A stretch of 64,000 bases of DNA, from positions 124,001 to 188,000 of the forward strand of contig BGKB01000047.1 in assembly GCA_003116975.1 (NCBI GenBank), read 5' to 3'. Positions 1 to 9,628 of the stretch are shown piece by piece; positions within the stretch are counted from its first letter, which is position 1, and each line of letters opens with the position of its first letter. The notes beneath the pieces were generated by a model. The model ran no database searches and had not been told where the DNA came from. It saw only the letters and a program-made list of their open reading frames with translations. The stretch is from Aurantiochytrium sp. KH105 (Eukaryota > Sar > Bigyra > Thraustochytrida > Thraustochytriidae). The position numbers and the translations under genes were made by a program.

Positions 1-1296
1 GGCTGCTGCTAATGCTGATGCTACTACTCCCGTGGCACTTCGTACGTGACGATTCGACCTCAATTGCGCACCTCGCGCCTCGTTACCGTGTCGCTCGATA
101 GTTCGCCAAAGAAACTGCTTGGACAACTAACATCTTTGCTTCTTTTTACGCTTCTCTACATATGGCCTTCCTTCTTGTCTGCCCGTCCGTCATCTGCACG
201 CTCTGATTTACCTTTCAACCCACTCGCAGGTTCTGGAATTTACCATGGAACACTCTATCACCAGCGCAACAAGGTTGAAGGCGCTTCCCCAGCTCGGCAC
301 ACTTTCAAGTACAACGTTTGGATGGCCTTGGTGAATCTGGATGAGGTGAAACGAGGCGAAGCCTTCGACGACACGCAATTTATCAGCGCGAATCGTGCGA
401 ATATCTTTTCATGGTACCGCAAGGATCACTTTGTAGGAACCCAAGGAGCTGCTCAGCCACTTGATGAGTGCGTGAGGGATCTCGTCAAGGAGCGGACCGG
501 ACGCGCCGTTTCCGCCAATGGCTCTGTCCTCTTACTTACCAACATTCGTTGCTTTGGATTTTCTTTCAACCCCGTCTCCGTGTACTACTGTCTCAATGCC
601 TCGGGGACGGCTCTAGAAGCCGCCGTGCTCGAAGTTTCCAACACGCCTTGGTTACAGAAGCGAATGTACGTCCTTCCCTTCTTCGACGACGACGACGACG
701 ACGACTGCAAGCACAAAGACGACTTGAACGAAAAGAAACGTGTGTGGCGCTCCAAGTGGAAGAAGGACTTCCACGTGAGTCCCTTTTTCGACGTTTTCTT
801 CAATTACGAGTGGGTTCTCAACCTTCCCCGGGAACACATCAACATCCGTGCCCTCAGCACCCGGCGAAATCCGGAGACAGACGGCGCAGACGAGGCTCCT
901 GCGCGCAAAGACGAGCCGTGGACACAAGTGGTCGGCACGGCCCCAACTGATCTTTTGCAAGAGAGAATCGCCTCGGAGCAAGGCGACGAGGAGAGGGAGT
1001 CTCGTACATTTGTTGTCAACCTCAACCTGCAGCGAGCTTCGGCCAGCGAGCGATGGCGTCAGCTGCTTCACCAGCCGCTCATGACCTTTTCCATCGTCCT
1101 GTACATTCATGTGCACGCCTTTATTGTGATGGTTCGCAAGGGCTGCGCGCAAAAGTTGACGCCGCGGAACGCTCCGGGTCTTGGCCTCGGAGACGCCGCG
1201 CGACATTTACTAATCTTCATAATTGCAGGTCTCGCAGGCATCTGGCGCATTCTAACAGCCCCATTTGTCAAGACGCGGGCGCAAGCCCGGATCTAG
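1..1296 (+). CDS. DUF1365 family protein, 5' end outside window, one intron
   Basis: The protein after residue SGIYHGTLYHQR carries the DUF1365 pattern: an N-terminal H..F.Y block, FSFNPVSVYYC, and KDFHVSPFF. DUF1365 proteins are of unknown biochemical role; in bacteria they often neighbour genes for lipid-modifying methyltransferases. The frame is open from 19 to 1296, but there is no ATG before the conserved domain. Bases 42-47 (GTACGT) and the CAG at 227-229 form good splice sites. Removing 42-229 joins base 41 to 230 in the correct phase, giving a codon for Arg followed by SGIYHG. The upstream exon then reads as an Ala/Thr-rich stretch continuing beyond base 1. A run of seven aspartates lies at bases 685-705. 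The last 50 residues, after a hydrophobic IVLYIHVHAFIVM segment, form an extra hydrophobic tail. Family call is firm; the exon 1 model is inference. Confidence 0.75.
42..229 (+). other. predicted spliceosomal intron of the DUF1365 gene
   Basis: GTACGT donor at 42-47, CTGAT-type branch candidate near 203 and a CAG acceptor ending at 229. Its removal restores a phase-consistent reading into the DUF1365 domain, and the intron frame lacks any ATG that could start the protein. Confidence 0.6.
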
Positions 1297-1441
1297 CTTA
1301 GAAGAGGACTCTTTGTGGTACAAAGCTTCCTTTTGGTGAGCTCGATAGCTCAAGAGGGAAAAAAAACAGAGCTGTCGACGCTTGCTTGTTTCCTGAATTA
1401 GCCAAAAAATGTTATCCGTCTTTGTTGCTCTGTTATAATAT

Positions 1442-1804
1442 TCAGATCTCGTCTAGCGAAGGGGCAGCGGAGCCCGTGGCGGGCGGCGGCGGTGTCTGCG
1501 CTGTGCCCTCTTGAGCCGATGAGGACTCTTGAGCGCCTCCGAGCTGGTCAATCTCTGCCTGCTTGGACTGGACGCTTTGAGCCAGTTCGTCAATCTTGGC
1601 CTTGTAGCTGGCATAGACTGCGTCGCGCTTTACTTGGTCGTCCCAAAAGGCAAAGACCTCGACGCCGAATTCGTGCTTGAGCTTGGTCTGCTTGCGGCGC
1701 AAAAGCTCAATCTCGGCCTTGAGCTTGGTACGTTGCGCGGTACGCTTAGAGGCATCGCGGGCGTCGGCAAGTCCGGATTTTGTGCGCGACCAAAAGTCAG
1801 ACAT
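1442..1804 (-). CDS. small coiled-coil protein, conserved-looking hypothetical
   Basis: A 120-residue protein starting MSDFWSRTKSG. Residues 20-85 are rich in Lys, Glu, Ala and Leu with heptad-like spacing, so a helical or coiled-coil rod is expected. The C-terminal 30 residues are Ser/Gln/Pro-rich and probably disordered. There is no signal peptide or membrane segment. I do not recognise the family; the tryptophan near the start and a VEVFAFWDD block in the middle are the only distinctive features. It is read away from the TPR gene at 2481 and shares its 676-bp upstream region, and it converges on the DUF1365 gene with only 145 bp between stops. Coding bias and a clean ATG start support a real gene, but function is unknown. 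Confidence 0.55.
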   Translation of the reverse strand: MSDFWSRTKSGLADARDASKRTAQRTKLKAEIELLRRKQTKLKHEFGVEVFAFWDDQVKRDAVYASYKAKIDELAQSVQSKQAEIDQLGGAQESSSAQEGTAQTPPPPATGSAAPSLDEI

Positions 1805-2480
<676 letters not shown>

Positions 2481-3647
2481 ATGGTGGTGGCAGAGGCGGA
2501 GCGCGAGAAGGAGCGCGGCAACTCGCTGCTGCGCGAAGGCAAGAAGGACGAGGCCGCGGAAGCGTACTCGGCGGCGATCGAGCTCGACGGGTCGAACCAC
2601 GTGTATTTCTCGAACAGAGCCCACGTGTACAACCTGTTGGGCGACTTTCCCAGCGCGCTCGCCGATGCGAACCGGTGCGTCGAGCTCAAGCCAGACTGGG
2701 CAAAGGGCTACAACCGCCTCGCGATGGCCTTTCAAGGCCTTGGCGATCAAAAGAAACACGATGATGCACTTGCCAAGTGGCGCGAGCTCGGCGGCGCGCC
2801 TGCTGCGACGAGGTCATCGGGGACCTCGGCGGCCTCGGCGACGGCATCGGGCCCCAGCAGCTTGCCTGACATGCTCTCCAAAGTACAGCTCGGACTTCGC
2901 GTCTTTCTCGTACTCAACTTTGCACTCTATGTCTTTCCTCTGACGTCCTCGTATGGAGCCTTTCAACGCGCGCTTTTCTCTGCGTGCGGAGTCTACATGA
3001 TTCACCTTTACCGTGTGCACGGGAAACCGGTGCGTACGCAAGCGTACGCTCAGCGTATTGTCACAGATTATCGTTCCCACTACGCCATGGCGGCAATGCT
3101 CTTCGCTTTTAGTGGGTCTGGCCGCTTGATCGCCTTGATGCCGCACCTGCTCAGCGAGATCGGGTATGTTGCAGACTACGTGCTCACTGCCCAACCGCAG
3201 ATCGCCGCGCAGCTTGCCCCGCCCCTCAACACTCATGTGTTGCCCCGTTTCACGCAGACTCCGCCGGAGCAATGGGCCAGTCTTGATCTGCGTTCCAAGT
3301 GGCAGCGTTACAACCAGGTCTCGATGCACTACGCAGCAAGTCTCGAAGTGGCGATTGGCCTTGGTCTCATCGTGGAGCTCGTCACGCCAAGCCGTAGCTT
3401 TTTGGTTCTCTTTGCGTACTGGCACTTTTTGCGTATTCGTTACATGGTATCTGACGACATCAAGCAAACGTTTCGGGCGCTGGACACCAAGATCGCCAGC
3501 TATGCGTCTCGAAACGCTACCGCAATGAACCTCTACGGAAAGGTTCGCACATTTGCAGGGTCAATGGTGCAGATGCCATCCCAGGGCCAACCAGCGCCGG
3601 GCGCAGGGGGGCTCGCTGGTCTCGCCTCCCGATGCACCATTTCTTAG
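2481..3647 (+). CDS. TPR co-chaperone-type domain fused to TMEM33-like membrane domain
   Basis: A 388-residue protein starting at an AAG-ATG-G context. Residues 7-100 form three TPR repeats of the Hop/STI1 TPR1 type. The five residues that in Hop hold the EEVD tail of Hsp70/Hsp90 (K8, N12, N43, K73, R77) match here at K10, N14, N45, K75 and R79, with identical spacing. After a Ser/Ala/Gly linker at 107-130 come about four hydrophobic segments (roughly 140-160, 165-190, 205-235 and 290-325). The block ending AYWHFLRIRYM resembles TMEM33/Pom33 proteins, which shape ER tubules and contact nuclear pores. The inferred protein is an ER membrane protein that docks cytosolic Hsp70/Hsp90. The TPR call is firm and the TMEM33 call moderate. 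The frame stays open upstream to 2370, but without another ATG. Confidence 0.8.
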   Translation: MVVAEAEREKERGNSLLREGKKDEAAEAYSAAIELDGSNHVYFSNRAHVYNLLGDFPSALADANRCVELKPDWAKGYNRLAMAFQGLGDQKKHDDALAKWRELGGAPAATRSSGTSAASATASGPSSLPDMLSKVQLGLRVFLVLNFALYVFPLTSSYGAFQRALFSACGVYMIHLYRVHGKPVRTQAYAQRIVTDYRSHYAMAAMLFAFSGSGRLIALMPHLLSEIGYVADYVLTAQPQIAAQLAPPLNTHVLPRFTQTPPEQWASLDLRSKWQRYNQVSMHYAASLEVAIGLGLIVELVTPSRSFLVLFAYWHFLRIRYMVSDDIKQTFRALDTKIASYASRNATAMNLYGKVRTFAGSMVQMPSQGQPAPGAGGLAGLASRCTIS

Positions 3648-4223
3648 GCATTGTGGATCTCCACCATTTTTTTTTCTTTTCTGTTTTAGACTACGGGCAA
3701 AGGATCGGAGGTGGTGCGAGGTGGTGAAGAAGAAAGCCCTTGCTATTAGTTTCAGGAATGCAATTCATTTTACCTTTTTTTTTCAATTATTAAAATTGAA
3801 AACGTGAAGCACGCGTACTCGCTTGCATACGCAGGACTTTGCTTACATTCATTCATTCCTTCATCCATTCAACCATCTAGAATGAGCAAACTCAGTGTAC
3901 CTGCGGGACATCATATACACACGACGCATTATTCCTGTGGTTCTGGGACGACGTGAACAAGATTTATCTAATACGTGGCATTTTGCTCAGACGAGAAGAG
4001 GTGACAGTCCATATGGCCATATGGCCGGGTGTAGGGTTGCAGGACTCGCACTGCAATGACGGAGGTCGAACGAAACAAGAGAAAGAGTTCATACAAGCAT
4101 CCTTTTTCTTCATTTTTCGTGACTCTTATTGGTTGAATGGTCCAGTCCAGACAGCCAGAGTGCCCCACGTCAGCACGTCTAGCCAAAAGTTGAATGTCAA
4201 AATGACTTTGCAAGATTTGAGGT
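3648..4223. other. convergent intergenic region
   Basis: AT-richer DNA between the 3' ends of the TPR gene and the calpain gene. It has T runs near 3665-3680 and 3770-3785, and a CATTCATT-type degenerate repeat at 3845-3880. No gene seen. Confidence 0.6.
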
Positions 4224-6302
4224 TTACTCGATCGAAAAACCGCGGGAGAAGGAGTACGAGTATGCCTCGGACGGGTCGTGCTGCTCCATAATGATGAGGA
4301 CCTCTGCGCCGGGCTCGACCGTGAGATCGGCAGCTGTACCGAATCTTGTACTGACCGACCCGGACGTGCGTACGATGGTGAGATTTCTGAGCTTGAAGTC
4401 GACGCTTTCAACGAGCTTGCGGTCGCTCTTGTTGGTATAAAGCATGCACACGATGCCGTCAAGCGCGGACGCCCAAGTGTACATCTTCATTTCAGGCTGA
4501 TCAAACTCCATCAAAGTTGAAACCTTGCCTTCGCGAAGTGTACGAGCGCGATAATTTGCTGTCATGATATCGCTCACTGTCTTCCAATTCTCGTGCGTGG
4601 GCTGGTTTGCATGTGCACCCGTGTGCATCGCCTCGATTTGGGTGTCCCCGGGACCATTGACGCTGAGTGTAAACGAGAGCTCAGACCCCACAGGAATGCC
4701 GCCACCCACAATAAAGACGTAGTAGCTGCCTTCCTTGAGACTTGCCGATGGGACGTACACGTCCTTGGCGATCGTAAAGGCGCTAGATTCGATGGTGGAG
4801 GTGGCATCGTCGTGACTGACGAGCCACACGCGCACCGCTGCAAAGTCGGAATCCGCCGCTCCTCCTTCCGGGTTTCCTGTAGGGTTGATGGCACGGCGCT
4901 CGCGCTGATGCACACCAACGGTGTAGACACCGGATTGTGGGACGGTGAGCTGGAAGCAGGCACGGCGCGAAGGGAGCAAGACGTCCTTGATCTCGTGACG
5001 CTTGGGTTGCGGACCAGGGACGCAAAAGAGCGCAGGCTTGGAGTTCGTGCGGATATCATCCTTGCGGAGACAGCAAATGTGCACGGCGGAAAAGGTCTTG
5101 CTAAAGTCTTGCAAGTCGATGAAAAAGATGCCGTCATTCTCGTTGGTCCAGCCAACCTCGCTGCGAAGGCTGTCCGTCCACAGCGATGACTTGTCGCTCC
5201 AATCGCCGTTCCACTCGAAGCGTCCCCAGGGGTTACGGATGCGCAATACCTTGAGGACACGACCCTTGGCGCGGATCGTATGCACACCGAGAATGGTGTA
5301 AGCGTGCATTTCAACGAGGCCTACGGAGGCTTCCAAGTCACCGGGTTGATCGTAAATGGTGGCCGACATGACAAAGCCTTGGCTCTCCGCGTCCGTCATG
5401 GCTTGCCACACCGTTACAGGATCCTCGGTGTCGTAGCGCTGCGTGTAGCAGCCCGTGAGCATTTCGAGCGCGTTGCCGGCATCGCCTCCGGCAATTGCAG
5501 CATAGCTGCCACATACCTTGGCCCAGGCCTTTTCGACGATGCAAGGCCATACGCCGGCGCCACTGTCGCGTTTGGGGTGCGCAAAAGCGAACTCACTCGT
5601 CTTTTCGTCATAAGGCGCATGGTCGTCAACAAGGATCGTTTGCCAGCTGCCATGAAGACAGAGACGAACGCCAATGCATCCGCTTGGGACCTCGTCAAGA
5701 ACAAAGAGGCTTCGGATGCGATCCGGATGCTCGGCAAGACAGCTTAATGAGCTCAAAAGATAGCAATCTCCAAGCGAACCCTGCTGGACGTCGGTCGGGC
5801 GAATCTCGTTGTTGTCACCGTAGAGCTTGTAGAACTCAAAGAGACGCTCCCACGAAAGTCCTTTCCAGGCCTCGACCTCGGGGCTATCGAAGGTCTCGCT
5901 CAGAGACGAAGCCTCTGGCGGGAAGTCCGTGTCGGTGAATTTACCGTCATCGGCCTTTTCGCGTTGCGCATCCAGGAACTCATTGAGGTCAACGCCTAGC
6001 CTTTTCAGACCGTGCATAAGGTCGCGTGCGAGCGGCTCTTCCTCTTTCTTGACGATTTTGGGCATCGGCACCCTTACATCGCTTTCGAGCGTAATGCACT
6101 TGCGTTCGACATCGGTGTACTCGCCGGCCATGACATGTTGATTCATGCGTGCAACGCGGCTCCTGAGCTCGCGGATCTGGGCACGCGCATTGGGCACACT
6201 CGTGACGTCCGAGGCATCGAGAGGCGCCTCAAGCTGGTGCCAGAAGATCTCCACGTCTTGTCGCGCAGGTCCATTGTCGCATGAGCTTGCACCTGAACCC
6301 AT
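4224..6302 (-). CDS. calpain-family cysteine protease, probable N-myristoylated
   Basis: A 692-residue cytosolic or membrane-attached Ca2+-regulated protease of the C2 peptidase family. The catalytic triad is visible: Cys180 in GSLGDCYLL, His333 in EMHAYTILGV and Asn357 in RIRNPWG, with the family's G.WSD block following. Residues 1-140 are a non-catalytic N-terminal region. Residues 375-690 hold two beta-sandwich, calpain domain III (C2-like) modules; the first carries GVYTVGVHQ. No penta-EF-hand domain is present, so this is an atypical calpain. The ATG at 6302 gives MGSGASSC, a good N-myristoylation sequence (Gly2, Ser6) with Cys8 as a possible palmitoylation site. The frame extends four codons upstream only to a TTG. 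The gene is divergent from the CNB-RGS gene at 7640. Protease assignment is secure; lipidation is inference. Confidence 0.92.
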   Translation of the reverse strand: MGSGASSCDNGPARQDVEIFWHQLEAPLDASDVTSVPNARAQIRELRSRVARMNQHVMAGEYTDVERKCITLESDVRVPMPKIVKKEEEPLARDLMHGLKRLGVDLNEFLDAQREKADDGKFTDTDFPPEASSLSETFDSPEVEAWKGLSWERLFEFYKLYGDNNEIRPTDVQQGSLGDCYLLSSLSCLAEHPDRIRSLFVLDEVPSGCIGVRLCLHGSWQTILVDDHAPYDEKTSEFAFAHPKRDSGAGVWPCIVEKAWAKVCGSYAAIAGGDAGNALEMLTGCYTQRYDTEDPVTVWQAMTDAESQGFVMSATIYDQPGDLEASVGLVEMHAYTILGVHTIRAKGRVLKVLRIRNPWGRFEWNGDWSDKSSLWTDSLRSEVGWTNENDGIFFIDLQDFSKTFSAVHICCLRKDDIRTNSKPALFCVPGPQPKRHEIKDVLLPSRRACFQLTVPQSGVYTVGVHQRERRAINPTGNPEGGAADSDFAAVRVWLVSHDDATSTIESSAFTIAKDVYVPSASLKEGSYYVFIVGGGIPVGSELSFTLSVNGPGDTQIEAMHTGAHANQPTHENWKTVSDIMTANYRARTLREGKVSTLMEFDQPEMKMYTWASALDGIVCMLYTNKSDRKLVESVDFKLRNLTIVRTSGSVSTRFGTAADLTVEPGAEVLIIMEQHDPSEAYSYSFSRGFSIE

Positions 6303-7639
6303 CGTGCGCAGCAAAGTTCTTCGCTCCGCTTCCTGTAGCTCTCTCTTTCTTTAGAGACCCAACTTCAGGTTTCGATTTTGCTGCTTGGGCCCTGATGCGT
6401 CCGTCACGCGGCTGGTTAATCGCCTGGCTAGCCGGACGGCGCGGAGGCATGTGTTCATGCACCCATGGACTCGAGGAACTCGGGCGCGGACAGATTTTCT
6501 TTTTTCTTCAAACAGAATTTTTGAGACCCACTGTGGCGAATCATACTCCACGCTGCGATACTTCGCTGGCGCTTGCGGGGCAAGACGGTGTGGGGAACAA
6601 AGCAAATGATGCGTTGATGCGCCGACCTGTGCAGTCCATTCGAGTCCAAAGATTTGACCCTTGACCGTCCAATTCCTGGAAGTTCTCAAAAGTGTGTACC
6701 GGTGTGTAAAAAGCGCGGAAATCCGTTGAGTACGCATCGAAGTTCGAAGTTCGAAGTTCGAAGTTCTGAATGTGCAACTATCGTGACAGTGACTGTGAGA
6801 AAATCGGGCATGTTATCGTTTCGCTCTCCTCTCTGACTGATGACATGCCTTGCGATCTCGACGCGAGTCTACAATCCCCCTCCCCCCCCTGCGCGCAGCG
6901 CCGCCGCGCGGCAAAAGAAAAGAAGAAGTAGAGGTCCTAGTGGCTTGCCACGGACCAAGAAGGGGGGGGACATGAGATAAAATGGGGGCGTCACCTCACC
7001 AGCACTCTGGCGCGGAGTCCAGTCTCCATCGGGCGGCTCAGGCACAGCGCAAGGTAGGGGCCATTGGCCGGAGCACGGACGTGAATCGACCGGATCTTAA
7101 CGAACAAAAATGTGAGCGCAGCTTTGCCGAGTTCGTTCAAGCATCATCTACCTGTATACAGTGGTTATAGGTAAGTCGAATCTTTTTTCGACTGCGAGCT
7201 AGATGAGGTGGGTGCTTGAAGAGCTTGTCTTGACTCGTGGGGCCACCGAGCAAAAAACGGTCCTCCGTTAGCTGGCTTGCTAGCTAGCTAGCTAGCTCAA
7301 CCTGCACCGGCAGGTATACATACTACTTTTATTCCCTGATAGATGTACCCGAGATTGGTAGAGACAGAGAGACAGAGACAGAGAGACAAGGGGGGAAGTC
7401 GAGCCTCTGGTGCAATTGAGTCCTGCGAAGCGTGGAGTCTCAAACTAAAGGGGAATAACTTGTAGCGCACCGGGAGGAAGGCAATCGTATCAGAATCGTG
7501 CCGCTTGGTCGTCGGCGCCAGCAATACAAAGTGGCTGGCTGTTTGCGCACAAGTACGGAGAGCGCAAAGGTGGACTCTGCGAGCGTCGTGCCGATCTCGC
7601 GTCAGTCGCAAGAAAGGACGACGGTAGTCGTAGTAGCTG
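6303..7639. other. 1.3 kb divergent control region
   Basis: Lies between two genes read away from each other, calpain and CNB-RGS. It holds four tandem copies of TCGAAGT at 6737-6764, a C run near 6878-6888, a palindromic GCTA run at 7266-7284 and a GAGACA-rich stretch at 7361-7388. The open frames here are short and unlike any protein I know. No tRNA or structured RNA was recognised. Confidence 0.6.
6737..6764. repeat. four tandem copies of TCGAAGT
   Basis: Exact 7-bp tandem repeat, 28 bp long, followed by a partial copy. Each unit boundary contains the palindrome TTCGAA. It resembles a binding-site array, but the 7-bp spacing does not fit a heat-shock element. Confidence 0.85.
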
Positions 7640-9628
7640 ATGGGTTCTGCTTTGGGCGTATTCCGCGACGATCATGAACTCAAGGTGGCCGCGTTGCGAA
7701 AGACGCCCTTCTTCGTGCTGTTCTCTGATGAACAACTTGCAGGAATTGCCAAGTACTTCAAGTACGAACATCTAAAAGAAGGCGCACTGCTTGGCTCGCA
7801 GGCCATGGTCGTGGTCGTTGAGGGCGAGCTCGCAGTGTCGACTCTCGTGCCACAACAGGGCGACAAGAAAAACAAGGCGCAAGTTTCAGAGCGCCTTTGC
7901 GTGAAGGGCCCTGGTGACTTTTTCAGTCGTCCATCACGCGAACTTGTCCGCGGGCGTGGCTCCTTTCGAGGAGCCGTGAACTCGAAAGAGGCTTCGGCCG
8001 TCAAGATTGTTGAAGCCTTTGATTTCACGACAATTCGCGCCATTGTCGAGACCAAGATTCTCAAGCTTGAGCAAAAGGCAATGGACGCCTACCTCGCCAC
8101 ACAAGGGGCTGCGGATGCGGGCTTGCTGCAAACCGTATTGTCGACAGACATCCGCAAACTTCTGAAGAACGTTCCCTTTTTGCGCCAGCTTGAACCTTCG
8201 AAATTAACTTCTCTGGCCGAGATGTTTGTCTTTGAGGCTTTTGAAGCCGGCTACGAGGTGATCAAAGAGGGCGACGTGGACGATGATTCGTACCTGCTTC
8301 TTGCGGGCGAGCTGGAAGCGACCGCAAAGGTTCACCACGAAAAATCGCTCGTGCGAGGAAGTGTGCAGACTGCCATTGAACCACCCTTGGGCGGAGAAGC
8401 TTCCATGAAATCAGATAAAGAAGAAGCGCCGACTGAAGTAGCATCTAAAGGCGACGCGGATGCGAATGAGGAAAAGTTTGTGCTGGGTGGAAATGGGCCT
8501 TCCGGTCTGCGTACAGGCAGCGAGGCACCAATGACCAAGAAGGTGCCGATGTTGAAACCGGCTCCTTCCATGCGACTCTTGCGGAAAAGCTCGAATCTTA
8601 TCAAGCCGCAAGGAGACACGGTCTCCTTGGGCAAAGTTGCGCCAGGCTCGTACTTTGGTGAGATGTCCCTCATGGTGCGTATTCCTCGAACAGCGTCAGT
8701 AACCGCGTCAGAAAAGTGTCTGGTTGCAAAGATTCGCGGAAAAGACTTCCACAAAGTACTCCAGCTTACACCAGATGTAATGTGCGCTTTCGATCAACAT
8801 GCCAAGGAACGCATGGTGCGAAAATTGTATGCCTTTAGGCTTCCCTTTTTCGCTGGGATCGAACGAGAAAAGATCATGTCTCTTGCATCGCTTTTTGAGA
8901 TCAACCAGTTCAAGGAGAACGATGTGATCATGCGCGAAAAGGAAGTTTCGGGCAAGTTGCACATTCTCATCAATGGTGAAGTTAATGTTTCGCGCGATGG
9001 GGAAGCGCTCGTTCGTCTGTCCGAGGGCTCGTATTTCGGGGAAATTAGTATCCTCACGGACAGGCCGCATCTTGCGACTGTTTCTGCCAACACAGCGTGC
9101 GTAACGCTGAGCATTGGCAAGGAAAAGTTTGGTTCCCTCTTTGCAGACTCTCCGAACATGAGCGCCGAATTTCAGATGCGACTGCTGGGTCCTCGGGAGA
9201 TCGAGCTCCAGCACGTTTTGCGCCACACCTTGGGGCTTGATCTCTTTACGCAGCACCTCGAGACGGAGTATACGCGTGAGCACCTTGACTTTTACTTTGC
9301 GGTTATGGCTTTTCGCGCGGGCGAGGAGGGTGCGCTCACTGCTGCGGAAATCAAGCAAAAGTACATTGGACCCGAATCAGAGACCCCTGTGAATGTGTCT
9401 GCTTCCATGTCACAGGCTGTTTTGGATGCCGAGGAGGGTCCTGACATGTTCGACGCGGCGTACGACGAAGTGTATGCTCTCATGAAGCGCGACAACTTTG
9501 AGCGTTTCAAGAAGACACCTCTTTTTGATGAGCTCATGGAAGCGATCCAATGCTATACGAGTGTGGACCTCAAGATTGACGAAGCTGCATCAACGAGAGC
9601 AGACTTTCTGGCGATGTTCGATGCCTAA
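7640..9628 (+). CDS. triple cyclic-nucleotide-binding domain protein with C-terminal RGS domain
   Basis: A 662-residue protein beginning MGSALGVF, an N-myristoylation-type start (Gly2, Gly6). Three CNB folds follow at about 23-145, 176-380 and 400-510. The second is split by an insert of about 85 residues and has an intact phosphate-binding cassette: FGEMSL then IPRTASV, with the key Arg at 350. The third has FGEISI but His477 at the Arg position, and the first has no cassette, so only domain 2 is predicted to bind cAMP or cGMP. Residues 524-634 fit an RGS domain, which speeds GTP hydrolysis by G-alpha subunits: an L.L.FTQHLE.EY...HLDFYFAV start, then NFERFKKTPLFDEL. There are no kinase or channel parts. 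The inferred role is a membrane-tethered link between cyclic nucleotide level and G-protein shut-off. CNB calls are firm; RGS fairly firm. Confidence 0.88.
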   Translation: MGSALGVFRDDHELKVAALRKTPFFVLFSDEQLAGIAKYFKYEHLKEGALLGSQAMVVVVEGELAVSTLVPQQGDKKNKAQVSERLCVKGPGDFFSRPSRELVRGRGSFRGAVNSKEASAVKIVEAFDFTTIRAIVETKILKLEQKAMDAYLATQGAADAGLLQTVLSTDIRKLLKNVPFLRQLEPSKLTSLAEMFVFEAFEAGYEVIKEGDVDDDSYLLLAGELEATAKVHHEKSLVRGSVQTAIEPPLGGEASMKSDKEEAPTEVASKGDADANEEKFVLGGNGPSGLRTGSEAPMTKKVPMLKPAPSMRLLRKSSNLIKPQGDTVSLGKVAPGSYFGEMSLMVRIPRTASVTASEKCLVAKIRGKDFHKVLQLTPDVMCAFDQHAKERMVRKLYAFRLPFFAGIEREKIMSLASLFEINQFKENDVIMREKEVSGKLHILINGEVNVSRDGEALVRLSEGSYFGEISILTDRPHLATVSANTACVTLSIGKEKFGSLFADSPNMSAEFQMRLLGPREIELQHVLRHTLGLDLFTQHLETEYTREHLDFYFAVMAFRAGEEGALTAAEIKQKYIGPESETPVNVSASMSQAVLDAEEGPDMFDAAYDEVYALMKRDNFERFKKTPLFDELMEAIQCYTSVDLKIDEAASTRADFLAMFDA

